A stretch of 28,646 bases of DNA from the NCBI GenBank assembly GCA_029883965.1, contig JAOUIN010000006.1, positions 1 to 28,646 of the forward strand. Direction: 5' to 3'. This DNA comes from Betaproteobacteria bacterium. GTDB taxonomy: Bacteria; Pseudomonadota; Gammaproteobacteria; Burkholderiales; SG8-41. A program made the translations under genes and the position numbers. Positions 15,518 through 22,005 of this stretch are shown one piece after another. The notes below the pieces were generated by a model. The model was not told the DNA's origin. It worked only from the letters and a program-made list of their open reading frames with translations, and ran no database searches. Every line of letters begins with the position of its first letter. The first letter of the stretch is position 1.

Positions 15518-16999
15518 CTACTGTTTCGCGTTTTGCCCGGCAGACGCGCCGGCCAGCTTGCCGAACACCGCGCCCGACACGAGGCCGGTGCCGCTGGCGT
15601 AGTTGAAATAAAACAGCCCGCCGACCATTTCGCCGGCGCAGTACAGGCCCGGGATCGGCAACTGGTTGGAATCGAGCACCTGAGCGGTGTCCTTGTCGAT
15701 GCGGAGTCCGCCGAACGTAAAGGTGATGCCGCAGGTCGTCGCGTAGGCGTCGTAGGGCGGTGTATCCAGCGCCTGTGCCCAGTTCGACTTCGGCGGCTCG
15801 ATGCCGGTCGTGCCCTTGCCGTCCTTGACCACGTGGTTGAACGGCACATCCTTCATCACCGCGTCGTTGTAGTCGCGCACGGTCTTGAGAAAGCCGTCCG
15901 GATTGACACCCTCAAGCTTGGTTGCCAGTTCCTCCAGCGTGTTGGCGCTGACCTTGGTCACGAACTTGATGCGGTACTCCGAGCGCAGCAGCTTGGTGAC
16001 CTTGGCGTCGAACACCTGCCACGCGAACTGCCCCGGCTGTTTCAGCACCTCGCCGCCGTACTTGGCGTAGGTGAAGGAATGGAAATCAATGCCCTCGTCG
16101 ACGAAGCGCTTGCCTTCCGAGTTGATCAGCAGGCCGAAAATGTAGCTGTGCTTCTGGAACTGGTCGCCGACATTGACATCGCCGAACTCGGGCGCGTAGC
16201 GGTCCCAGCCGGTGGCGTGGCAACCCGACCAGTTGCCGTAGGGTGCAGCGCCAATGTCGAGCGCCATTTTCAGGCCGTCGCCGACGTTGTAGCGCGTGCC
16301 GCGCACTTTCGCCAGTTCCCAGCCCGGGCCGAGGTAGCGCGCGCGCATTTCCGGATTCGCTTCGAAGCCGCCGCAGGCGAGCACTACCGATTTCGCTTTG
16401 AGGTCGAAGGCCTTGCCCTTCTGCCGCACGCGCACGCCGCTGACGACGGCGCCGTCGTAAATCAGGCTGATTGCACGCGTTTCGTACAGGACCTCGATGC
16501 CGGCCTTCTGCACGGTCTTGTCGAGGAACTGCACCAGGCCGGCGCCGCCGCCGTTGACCTCGATCGGCATGTTGCCGAAGAACTTGCGCTTGCCGTCGAC
16601 CACCGCCGACTGGCGGCCCCAGTTCGGCACGAAGCGCACACCCTTGGCACGCAGCCACACCATGGTTTCAAGGCTTTCGTTGACCAGGTATTCCGACAGG
16701 TCGGGATCGGTGCGGTAGGCGGTGAGCTGGAAAATCTTGTCGAGGAATTCCTCGCGCGTGTTGGTGCCGAAATCGCTGTTGGCGATTTCCTCGGGCGTGA
16801 TGTCGGTGACGCGCGTGAGGTCCTCCACCGTGTTGTAGGCGAAGCGCATCACGCCGCCGGCAAAGCGGCTGTTGCCGCCGGATTCGTCTTCATTGGCGGC
16901 TTCGAGCAGCACCACGCGCGCGCCCTGGTCATGGGCCGAAAGTGCGGCACATAAAGCGGCATTGCCCTTGCCGACGACGATTACGTCATAACTGTTCAT
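15518..16999 (-). CDS. tcuA: TcuA-like FAD-dependent dehydrogenase
   Basis: Flavoprotein of 493 residues in the fumarate-reductase/succinate-dehydrogenase flavoprotein superfamily, closest in motif to tricarballylate dehydrogenase TcuA, which oxidises tricarballylate to cis-aconitate. The FAD site is VIVVGKGNAALCAALSAHDQG near the N-terminus, with the acidic end of the fold in LLEAANEDESGGNS. The C-terminal flavin segment is GLYCAGEMVGGLFYFNYASG, followed by T-G-L. Tricarballylate itself is uncertain, since TcuB (electron transfer) and TcuC (transporter) are not seen beside it. The ATG at 16999 is the natural start. A consensus-like promoter lies about 55-85 bases upstream, and paralog C begins 11 bases after its stop. 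Confidence 0.82.
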   Translation of the reverse strand: MNSYDVIVVGKGNAALCAALSAHDQGARVVLLEAANEDESGGNSRFAGGVMRFAYNTVEDLTRVTDITPEEIANSDFGTNTREEFLDKIFQLTAYRTDPDLSEYLVNESLETMVWLRAKGVRFVPNWGRQSAVVDGKRKFFGNMPIEVNGGGAGLVQFLDKTVQKAGIEVLYETRAISLIYDGAVVSGVRVRQKGKAFDLKAKSVVLACGGFEANPEMRARYLGPGWELAKVRGTRYNVGDGLKMALDIGAAPYGNWSGCHATGWDRYAPEFGDVNVGDQFQKHSYIFGLLINSEGKRFVDEGIDFHSFTYAKYGGEVLKQPGQFAWQVFDAKVTKLLRSEYRIKFVTKVSANTLEELATKLEGVNPDGFLKTVRDYNDAVMKDVPFNHVVKDGKGTTGIEPPKSNWAQALDTPPYDAYATTCGITFTFGGLRIDKDTAQVLDSNQLPIPGLYCAGEMVGGLFYFNYASGTGLVSGAVFGKLAGASAGQNAKQ

Positions 17000-17052
17000 T
17001 TATTGGACTCAGGGGAGTGTGGAAGTAAAACGGAATACCACGGAAGCCTTTG

Positions 17053-17082
17053 AATTTAGAGCGCAAGGTGGTGCAGTGTCAA
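17053..17082 (-). promoter_or_regulatory. Sigma-70 promoter before the TcuA-like gene
   Basis: On the minus strand a perfect TTGACA (17082-17077) is followed by TAAATT (17058-17053) after 18 bases. The predicted transcript begins near 17046, 46 bases before the ATG. It would drive the dehydrogenase and paralogs C, B and A independently of paralog D. There is no second box that would suggest a specific regulator. Confidence 0.6.
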
Positions 17083-17166
17083 GGTGACGCAATGCGGAAT
17101 CCGGATGCTGATCGGGCCCCGCACGCGCTGCGCTACATGTCGGGTTGCGGCGCCTGGAGCGCGGTA

Positions 17167-18552
17167 TCAGGCAGCGGCCCGCTTCGGCCCGCCGCGCCCC
17201 GCTGCCAGCTTCGCAATTTCGCGCACATCTTTCGCGTTCTCGAAATCCTGGATCGCTGCATACAGCCGAGCGACATTGTCGGCGGACAGCGCACGTGCGG
17301 CGCAGTTGTCGAATTTTTCCTTGAGCTTGTCCGCCGGCAGCGGTTTGTCGACGCTGCGGCCCAGCGCCTGGTCGGTCTTGGCGCTGACCACGCGGCCGTC
17401 GGTCAACGTGACCTTCACTTCGGCGCCGAAATGGTTCTCGGCGGGGAACTGCGCGGTGGTGTAGGTGGTGGAATGGATTTTCGGCAGGATCGCGCGCGTG
17501 GCCGGGTCTTTCCAGGTGTCGCCTTCGAACTGTTCGATCTTCACCGTGCGGTCGTTCAACGCGCGCGCCAGCGTGTACTGCACGCTGAACTTGGCGTCGA
17601 GTGAAGACTGCGGATCGGGGCGGTTGGTGTGTTCCAGCCGGCGCGGATGCGTCCAGGATTCGATTTTCGCCACGTTGTCCGGTGTCAGCTTGTGTTTGTG
17701 GACCAGTTCCAGCATGCAGTCGATCGCGGGATGGGTGCTGCCGCAGCAGGGATAGGACTTGATTGCGATGGCGGGGCGCGTGATGTCCAGCGGGTCGGCC
17801 CAGTCCGGCAGAATCTTGTCGATGTCGTAATTACCGGCGCCGTTGAAGACTTCAAAATAACCCTGCTTGTGTTCGAAGGCCTGCGGTCCGGCGGTGAAGC
17901 CGTCGCGCGCCAGCAGTGCCGCATAGAGGCCGTTACGTGAACAGTGGCCGACGTGCAGCGGTTTGGTCATGGTGCCGAAGTTGGATTTCACGCCGCTGGA
18001 AAACGACGCGGCGATCGACAGTGCGGTGGCGGTTTGCTCCACGGAGAGTTTCAGCAGATGCGCGCAGGCTGCGGCGCTGCCGAACACCCCCAGCGTCGCA
18101 GTCGGATGCCAGCCTTTCGTGTACTGATAAAAGTTAACTCCCAGCGAAAGCTTGCATTCGGTTTCAAAACCGGCAACGTAGGCTGCGATGAAATCCTGTC
18201 CCGTGGCGCCGATCTCGTCGGCGAGCGCGAACAGCGCAGGCAATATCGGTGCGGAAGGATGGCCGCCGAGGGTGTTGTTGCAGTCGTCGAAATCGAGCGC
18301 ATGCGACGCAGTGCCGTTGACCAGTGCCGCATCGAGTGCACCGATGCGCCGCGCGTGGCCGAAGACCAGGGCAGGTCCGCTGCCGGCACCGGTGGCGCCC
18401 AGCGCGATGCGCGTGCAGTCCTCTGCCGCGCCGGCGAGTGTCACGCCGGCGGTGTCGAGAATACCGATTTTCGCCCAGTGCACTGCGTCGGCAGGCAGAG
18501 AGGAATATTTTAACTCATTGATTTTATTAGCCAATTGTTTGGCGAAGCTCAT
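17167..18552 (-). CDS. MmgE/PrpD family protein D
   Basis: Fourth paralog, 461 residues, and the most divergent of the set. It has the classical PrpD-like loop NGTASHALDFDDCNNTLGGH, then GTMTKPLHVGHCSRNG and IKSYPCCGSTHPAIDC, so the usual catalytic Lys and His positions are intact. The ATG at 18552 has an excellent AGGAGA ribosome site 7 bases upstream. It lies 57 bases downstream of the tRNA-Sec gene on the same strand and may be transcribed from the tRNA promoter. A 167-base gap with its own promoter separates it from the TcuA-like gene. An A/T-rich 19-mer falls inside codons 9-15. Confidence 0.87.
   Translation of the reverse strand: MSFAKQLANKINELKYSSLPADAVHWAKIGILDTAGVTLAGAAEDCTRIALGATGAGSGPALVFGHARRIGALDAALVNGTASHALDFDDCNNTLGGHPSAPILPALFALADEIGATGQDFIAAYVAGFETECKLSLGVNFYQYTKGWHPTATLGVFGSAAACAHLLKLSVEQTATALSIAASFSSGVKSNFGTMTKPLHVGHCSRNGLYAALLARDGFTAGPQAFEHKQGYFEVFNGAGNYDIDKILPDWADPLDITRPAIAIKSYPCCGSTHPAIDCMLELVHKHKLTPDNVAKIESWTHPRRLEHTNRPDPQSSLDAKFSVQYTLARALNDRTVKIEQFEGDTWKDPATRAILPKIHSTTYTTAQFPAENHFGAEVKVTLTDGRVVSAKTDQALGRSVDKPLPADKLKEKFDNCAARALSADNVARLYAAIQDFENAKDVREIAKLAAGRGGPKRAAA
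18510..18528. repeat. A/T-rich 19-mer shared with 10986-11004
   Basis: TTAACTCATTGATTTTATT matches the intergenic 19-mer at 10986-11004 at 18 of 19 positions. The core TAATTGATTTTA recurs exactly at 25578-25589. This copy is inside the start of paralog D. In a GC-rich window this recurrence is noticeable; the role is unknown. Confidence 0.4.
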
Positions 18553-18609
18553 CGTGGTTCTCCTGCCGTAGCGCCGTCGGGGGCGCTGCCGCGTGGTGCG
18601 GCCTGTTGG

Positions 18610-18704
18610 TGGCGGAAGAGAGTGGGAGTCGAACCCACACAGGACCGCTCGCGGCCCCTACCGGGTTTGAAGTCCGGCCGCCCCACCGGGAGCGATTCCC
18701 TTCC
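18610..18704 (-). tRNA. selC: tRNA-Sec (selC), anticodon TCA
   Basis: Selenocysteine tRNA, which SelA converts from Ser-tRNA to Sec-tRNA and SelB carries to UGA codons. On the minus strand it runs from 18704 (5' G) to 18613 plus an encoded CCA (18612-18610), 95 nt in all, the size of E. coli selC. The acceptor stem has eight base pairs (GGAAGGGA with TCTCTTCC, one G-U), the hallmark of bacterial tRNA-Sec. The anticodon loop is CTTCAAA, with TCA at 18670-18668. The long variable arm (AGGGGCCGCGAGCGGTCC region) and the GGTTCGACTCC T-loop are also present. It would read UGA in the selenoprotein at 25595-26368. Confidence 0.97.
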
Positions 18705-18728
18705 GTTGTTCCGTATTGCGCGACTGTC

Positions 18729-18734
18729 ATTGTA
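18729..18734 (-). promoter_or_regulatory. Possible -10 box of the tRNA-Sec gene
   Basis: TACAAT on the minus strand, about 25 bases before the mature 5' end of the tRNA, would give a short processed leader. The -35 position at the standard spacing (TTCGCG) is poor, so confidence is low. Confidence 0.35.
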
Positions 18735-18849
18735 AAGCGTCGCGGCGTGCGCGCGAAATCCGGTTCCAGACTGTGGTGCTTGGACCGGCGCTGTGTCATG
18801 CCCGCGCTATACTTTCGCTGCGTTCAAAAACCAGAATCAGGAGGATGTG

Positions 18850-19839
18850 ATGAATTCAGCAAAGTGGTTTGCCGCAGTGCTGGCCGGCACCCTGGCCATG
18901 GCAGGACATGCGGCGCTGGCCGCAGGCTACCCGGAGAAGCCGGTGGAAATGGTGGTCGCAGGCAGCGCCGGCGGCGGCCTTGACACCGTAGGTCGCGCGC
19001 TCGAAACCGCGTTGCGCGAGACCAAGCTGTTTCCAGAGAATTTCGTCATCAAGAACGTCGGCGGCGCCGGCGGCAATGTTGCGCGCGCACAGGTCAACCA
19101 GAAAAAGGGCGACGGCCACGTGCTCTACGTGGAATCAAACCGTATTTACGTCAACCGCATTGTCGGTACCACGCAACTGACACACCGCGACGTGACGCCG
19201 ATCGGCCGCCTGATCACCGAATACATTGCCTGGGTGGTGCGCGAAGACTCGCCGTACAAAACGCCGAAGGACATCTTCGACAAGCTGAAACAGAATCCGG
19301 ATTCGGTGGTGTTCGGCGTCGGCACGGTGCCCAGCAACGACCAGATGAACATCCTGCGGCCGATCATGGCTTCGGGCGTGGATCCGAAAAAAATCAAGGT
19401 GGTCGCGTTCAAGAGCGGCGGCGATCTGATGATCCAGTTGCTCGGCGGCCATGTGCCGGTGATTTCGACCGGGCTGTCGGAAGCGATGGAACAGGTGAAG
19501 GCAGGCAAGGCGCGCGTGATCGCGGTGTCAGCGCCGAATCCGCTGCCGGGCGAACTGGCCAAGGTGCCGACCTGGCGCTCGATGGGCATCGATGTGGCCA
19601 TACTGCACTGGCGCGGACTGTTTGCGCCGCCGGGCGTATCACCGGAAGTGGTGAGCTACTGGAACAAGACGCTGGGTCAGATGGTGAAAACCGATTCCTG
19701 GAAAAAACAACTGGACCAGTACGGCTGGTTTGACGCCTATGCCGATGCGGCCGCATTCCGCAAGGATCTGGACGCCGAGGAAAAGGTCTACACCGAAATT
19801 CTTACCGACCTGGGCATGGCCAAGGGCGTGAAGAAGTAA
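18850..19839 (+). CDS. Bug-family tripartite tricarboxylate transporter substrate-binding protein
   Basis: Periplasmic binding protein of 329 residues, of the TctC/Bug type that captures small carboxylates for the TctAB membrane pair. The ATG at 18850 follows CAGGAGG (18838-18844) and opens a signal peptide (MNSAKWFAAVLAGTLAMAG, cleaved near AALA-AGYP). The mature start YPEKPVEMVVAGSAGGGLD is the Bug ligand loop, and the rest follows the usual two-lobe fold. An in-frame ATG at 18799 is a poorer start. TATACT at 18808-18813 is a plausible -10. No tctA/tctB genes are here, as is usual for the many orphan Bug proteins of betaproteobacteria. It is divergent from the PrpD/TcuA block, suggesting a shared substrate. 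Confidence 0.92.
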   Translation: MNSAKWFAAVLAGTLAMAGHAALAAGYPEKPVEMVVAGSAGGGLDTVGRALETALRETKLFPENFVIKNVGGAGGNVARAQVNQKKGDGHVLYVESNRIYVNRIVGTTQLTHRDVTPIGRLITEYIAWVVREDSPYKTPKDIFDKLKQNPDSVVFGVGTVPSNDQMNILRPIMASGVDPKKIKVVAFKSGGDLMIQLLGGHVPVISTGLSEAMEQVKAGKARVIAVSAPNPLPGELAKVPTWRSMGIDVAILHWRGLFAPPGVSPEVVSYWNKTLGQMVKTDSWKKQLDQYGWFDAYADAAAFRKDLDAEEKVYTEILTDLGMAKGVKK

Positions 19840-19864
19840 CACGCAGATCGAACTTCGATGACAT

Positions 19865-19894
19865 AAACCGCCGGTTGCGACCGGCGGTTTTTTT
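19865..19894 (+). terminator. Rho-independent terminator after the Bug gene
   Basis: AAACCGCCGGT (19865-19875) pairs perfectly with ACCGGCGGTTT (19880-19890) around the tetraloop TGCG, and the T-run continues to 19894. It sits 25 bases after the stop and abuts the end of the convergent yaeQ, so it may serve both directions. Confidence 0.9.
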
Positions 19895-20441
19895 ACGGCT
19901 TGCGTGCGGCGCTGAGCACTGCGGGTGCGATCTCCACGGTGTTGTCGCCGTCGGTCAGCCATACCGTGCCGTCCTGGATGGTGCACTGGAGCGCCATGTT
20001 GCGCCGGGCCAGCGCTGCCAGTGCCTGGGTCGCGGCAAACGGCAGGTCGATGACGGTGAGGTTGTCCGGCCGCGCCAGCGCGCTGCGCATGTCTTCCCAC
20101 CAGCGCTCAGCACCGCGGCCGTAGGCGTAGAGGATGACCTGTGCGGCGCGGCCGCAGGCCCTGCGTACGGTTTTTTCGTCGGGCAGGCCGACGTCGATCC
20201 ACAGCTCAATGGCGCCGGTGAGGTCCTTGCGCCACAGCGCAGGTTCGTCTTCGCTGCTCAGGCCCTTGCCGAAGGCGAGTGCGTCATCGGCGTTGAGTGC
20301 AAACCCCAGCAGCCGCACCATCATGCGCTCGTCGGTTTCGGAAGGATGGCGAGCGAGCACCAGCGCGTGGGTCGCGTAATGGCCGCGATCCATGTCGCTG
20401 ATGGTCAGCTCGGTCTTGAAGATGGTTGCGTTGAGTGCCAT
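19893..20441 (-). CDS. yaeQ: YaeQ family protein
   Basis: Conserved cytoplasmic protein of 182 residues, matching YaeQ from end to end: MALNATIFKTELTISDMDR at the start, ARHPSETDERMMVRLLGFAL in the first third, and IELWIDVGLPDEKTVRRACG, followed by YAYG and W-W. YaeQ has a nuclease-like fold (PD-(D/E)XK-related) in structural descriptions, with no settled function. The ATG at 20441 is 36 bases from the divergent DUF1415 gene, so the two promoters must overlap or lie within coding sequence. The stop touches the shared terminator. Confidence 0.92.
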   Translation of the reverse strand: MALNATIFKTELTISDMDRGHYATHALVLARHPSETDERMMVRLLGFALNADDALAFGKGLSSEDEPALWRKDLTGAIELWIDVGLPDEKTVRRACGRAAQVILYAYGRGAERWWEDMRSALARPDNLTVIDLPFAATQALAALARRNMALQCTIQDGTVWLTDGDNTVEIAPAVLSAARKP

Positions 20442-20477
20442 GGCTGGTTACTGTGCGGCGATGATGAAAGTGTTGCA

Positions 20478-21065
20478 ATGACGACCCGTGATGAAACCGT
20501 GATCGCAGCGACCCGCCACTGGCTGGAGCTGGCCGTGATCGGACTCAACCTGTGTCCGTATGCGCGCACGCCGTACCAGGAAGACCGCGTCCGCTACATC
20601 GTCAGCGCGGCAACCACGCCCGAGGCTCTGCTGCAGGCACTGGCCGACGAACTGCAATGGCTGGCCGCGGCGGATGAGCGTGACGCCGAGACTACGCTGC
20701 TGATTCATCCGCAAGTGTTGCAGGATTTTTTTGAATACAACGATTTTCTCGAACTCGCCGAGGCGCTGTTGGAGGAGCTCGGGCTGGGCGGCGTGCTGCA
20801 GGTGGCGAGTTTTCATCCGCAGTATCAGTTTGCCGGCACCGACACGGCCGATGTCACGAACTGCACCAACCGTTCGCCGTACCCGATGCTGCACCTGTTG
20901 CGCGAGTCCAGCATCACGCGTGCGGTGGACAGCCATCCGGACACGACGCGGATTTACGAGGCCAACATCGACACGCTGCGCCGGCTCGGCCATGCCGGCT
21001 GGAAGCGGCTGGGCGTGGGCGCGCCGCGAAGCAAGTCCCCTTGGGGGGCACCTGAAGAGGACTGA
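20478..21065 (+). CDS. DUF1415 family protein
   Basis: Protein of 195 residues of unknown function. It matches the DUF1415 family: RHWLELAVIGLNLCPYARTP near the start, then FLELAEALLEELGLGG, QVASFHPQYQFAGT and the NRSPYPMLHLLRE segment. The conserved CPYA and FHPQYQF segments suggest an enzyme, but no activity is established. The ATG at 20478 begins just before the conserved region; the frame is open further upstream but that sequence overlaps yaeQ on the other strand and is not conserved-looking. The last dozen residues (SKSPWGAPEED) are encoded by the dispersed repeat at 21021-21049. It converges on the reductase-like gene, 25 bases away. Confidence 0.88.
   Translation: MTTRDETVIAATRHWLELAVIGLNLCPYARTPYQEDRVRYIVSAATTPEALLQALADELQWLAAADERDAETTLLIHPQVLQDFFEYNDFLELAEALLEELGLGGVLQVASFHPQYQFAGTDTADVTNCTNRSPYPMLHLLRESSITRAVDSHPDTTRIYEANIDTLRRLGHAGWKRLGVGAPRSKSPWGAPEED
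21021..21049. repeat. Dispersed 29-bp repeat, copy 2 (end of DUF1415 gene)
   Basis: Inverted relative to copy 1 at 7524-7552, 27 of 29 positions identical. It supplies the C-terminal tail of the DUF1415 protein, which may therefore be a late extension. Confidence 0.6.
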
Positions 21066-21090
21066 ACCGGGGTCTGCGAGCACGCCGGCG

Positions 21091-21996
21091 CTATTTCAGG
21101 CGCACGGCGATGGCATCGGCCACGCGCGTGGCATCGGCCATTGCGTCGTCGAGGCTGCCTCCACAGCCGGCGCGGACCGCGCCTGCGGCCCAGATGCCGC
21201 CAACCGAGGTTTCCAGCGCGTCACCGGTGGTGATGAAGCCGTTGGCGTTGCGTTGCACGTCGGCCGGCAGGAACGCGTTGTTCGGTTCGAGGCCGATGTA
21301 GACGAACAGGCCGGCGCAGGGAATTTCTTCGCTGCCGGCGGCCGTGCGAATGCGCAGTTTCTCCACCATCTGGCCGCCGAGTGCGGCTTCGACCGTGGTA
21401 CCGAAGCACGGTACTATTTTGTCGCTGGCTTTGACCTGTTCGATGAAATGCGGCTGCGCACTGAATGCGCTGCCGCGGTGAATCAGGTGCACTTTCGCGC
21501 AGTACTGGCTTAGCACCAATGCTTCCTGCAGCGCCGAATCACCGCCGCCGACCACGGCGACGGTTTCGTTCTGGAACATCGGGCCGTCGCAGTCTGCACA
21601 CTTCGACACGCCGCGGCCTTCGAACTCGGCTTCGCCGGGAATGCCCAGTGTTTTCAGTCGCGCGCCGCTGGCGACGACGATCTGTCTGGCCACATAACTG
21701 CCGCTCCCGGTCGTGACGGTGAATTTGCCATTGCTGGCGCTGATTGCGGTGACGGGTTCCTGGACGCTGGTGACGCCGGCATCGGCGTTGGCCTGTGTCA
21801 TTTCCGCGGCGAAGGCGGCGCCGCCTGCCTCGGCACCGGCAGGGGCGGGATGCAGTTCGTTCACATTGAGCACCAGGCCGCCGAAGATCTGCTGCTCAAA
21901 CGTCGCGGCGTTGAGACCATGGCGGGCGAGCGCGCCGGCTGCGGTGAGTCCGGCAATGCCTTCGCCGATTACAATGACATCAAAGCTGGTGGACAT
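21091..21996 (-). CDS. Thioredoxin-reductase-like FAD/NAD(P) oxidoreductase
   Basis: Flavoprotein of 301 residues with the low-Mr thioredoxin reductase layout. FAD motif VIVIGEGIAGLTAAGALA is at residues 7-24, the redox pair is Cys133-Ala-Asp-Cys136 and the nucleotide site is VVGGGDSALQEAL (148-160). Two points differ from TrxB. The NADPH 2'-phosphate motif, normally HRRxxxR, is H173-R-G-S-A-F-S, lacking the second and third Arg. The C-terminal FAD motif normally containing Gly-Asp is AAGAVRAG. Cofactor preference may therefore be altered. The ATG at 21996 has an AAGGGA ribosome site and starts 9 bases after selB, so it belongs to the selAB transcript. Its likely role is reduction of a selenol or disulfide partner, possibly the Sec-glutaredoxin; this is inference from position. 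Confidence 0.85.
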   Translation of the reverse strand: MSTSFDVIVIGEGIAGLTAAGALARHGLNAATFEQQIFGGLVLNVNELHPAPAGAEAGGAAFAAEMTQANADAGVTSVQEPVTAISASNGKFTVTTGSGSYVARQIVVASGARLKTLGIPGEAEFEGRGVSKCADCDGPMFQNETVAVVGGGDSALQEALVLSQYCAKVHLIHRGSAFSAQPHFIEQVKASDKIVPCFGTTVEAALGGQMVEKLRIRTAAGSEEIPCAGLFVYIGLEPNNAFLPADVQRNANGFITTGDALETSVGGIWAAGAVRAGCGGSLDDAMADATRVADAIAVRLK

Positions 21997-22005
21997 GGGG
22001 TCCCT

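Noticed and set aside
15533..16954. Long plus-strand frame opposite the TcuA-like gene
   Set aside because: It has antisense composition only; the minus strand carries intact FAD motifs.
17000..17169. The TGA at the end of paralog D as a second Sec codon
   Set aside because: The protein is already full family length, there is no convincing hairpin after the TGA, and the downstream frame has no conserved continuation.
19875..20477. Upstream extension of the DUF1415 frame
   Set aside because: It is antisense to yaeQ and not protein-like; the family begins at ATG 20478.
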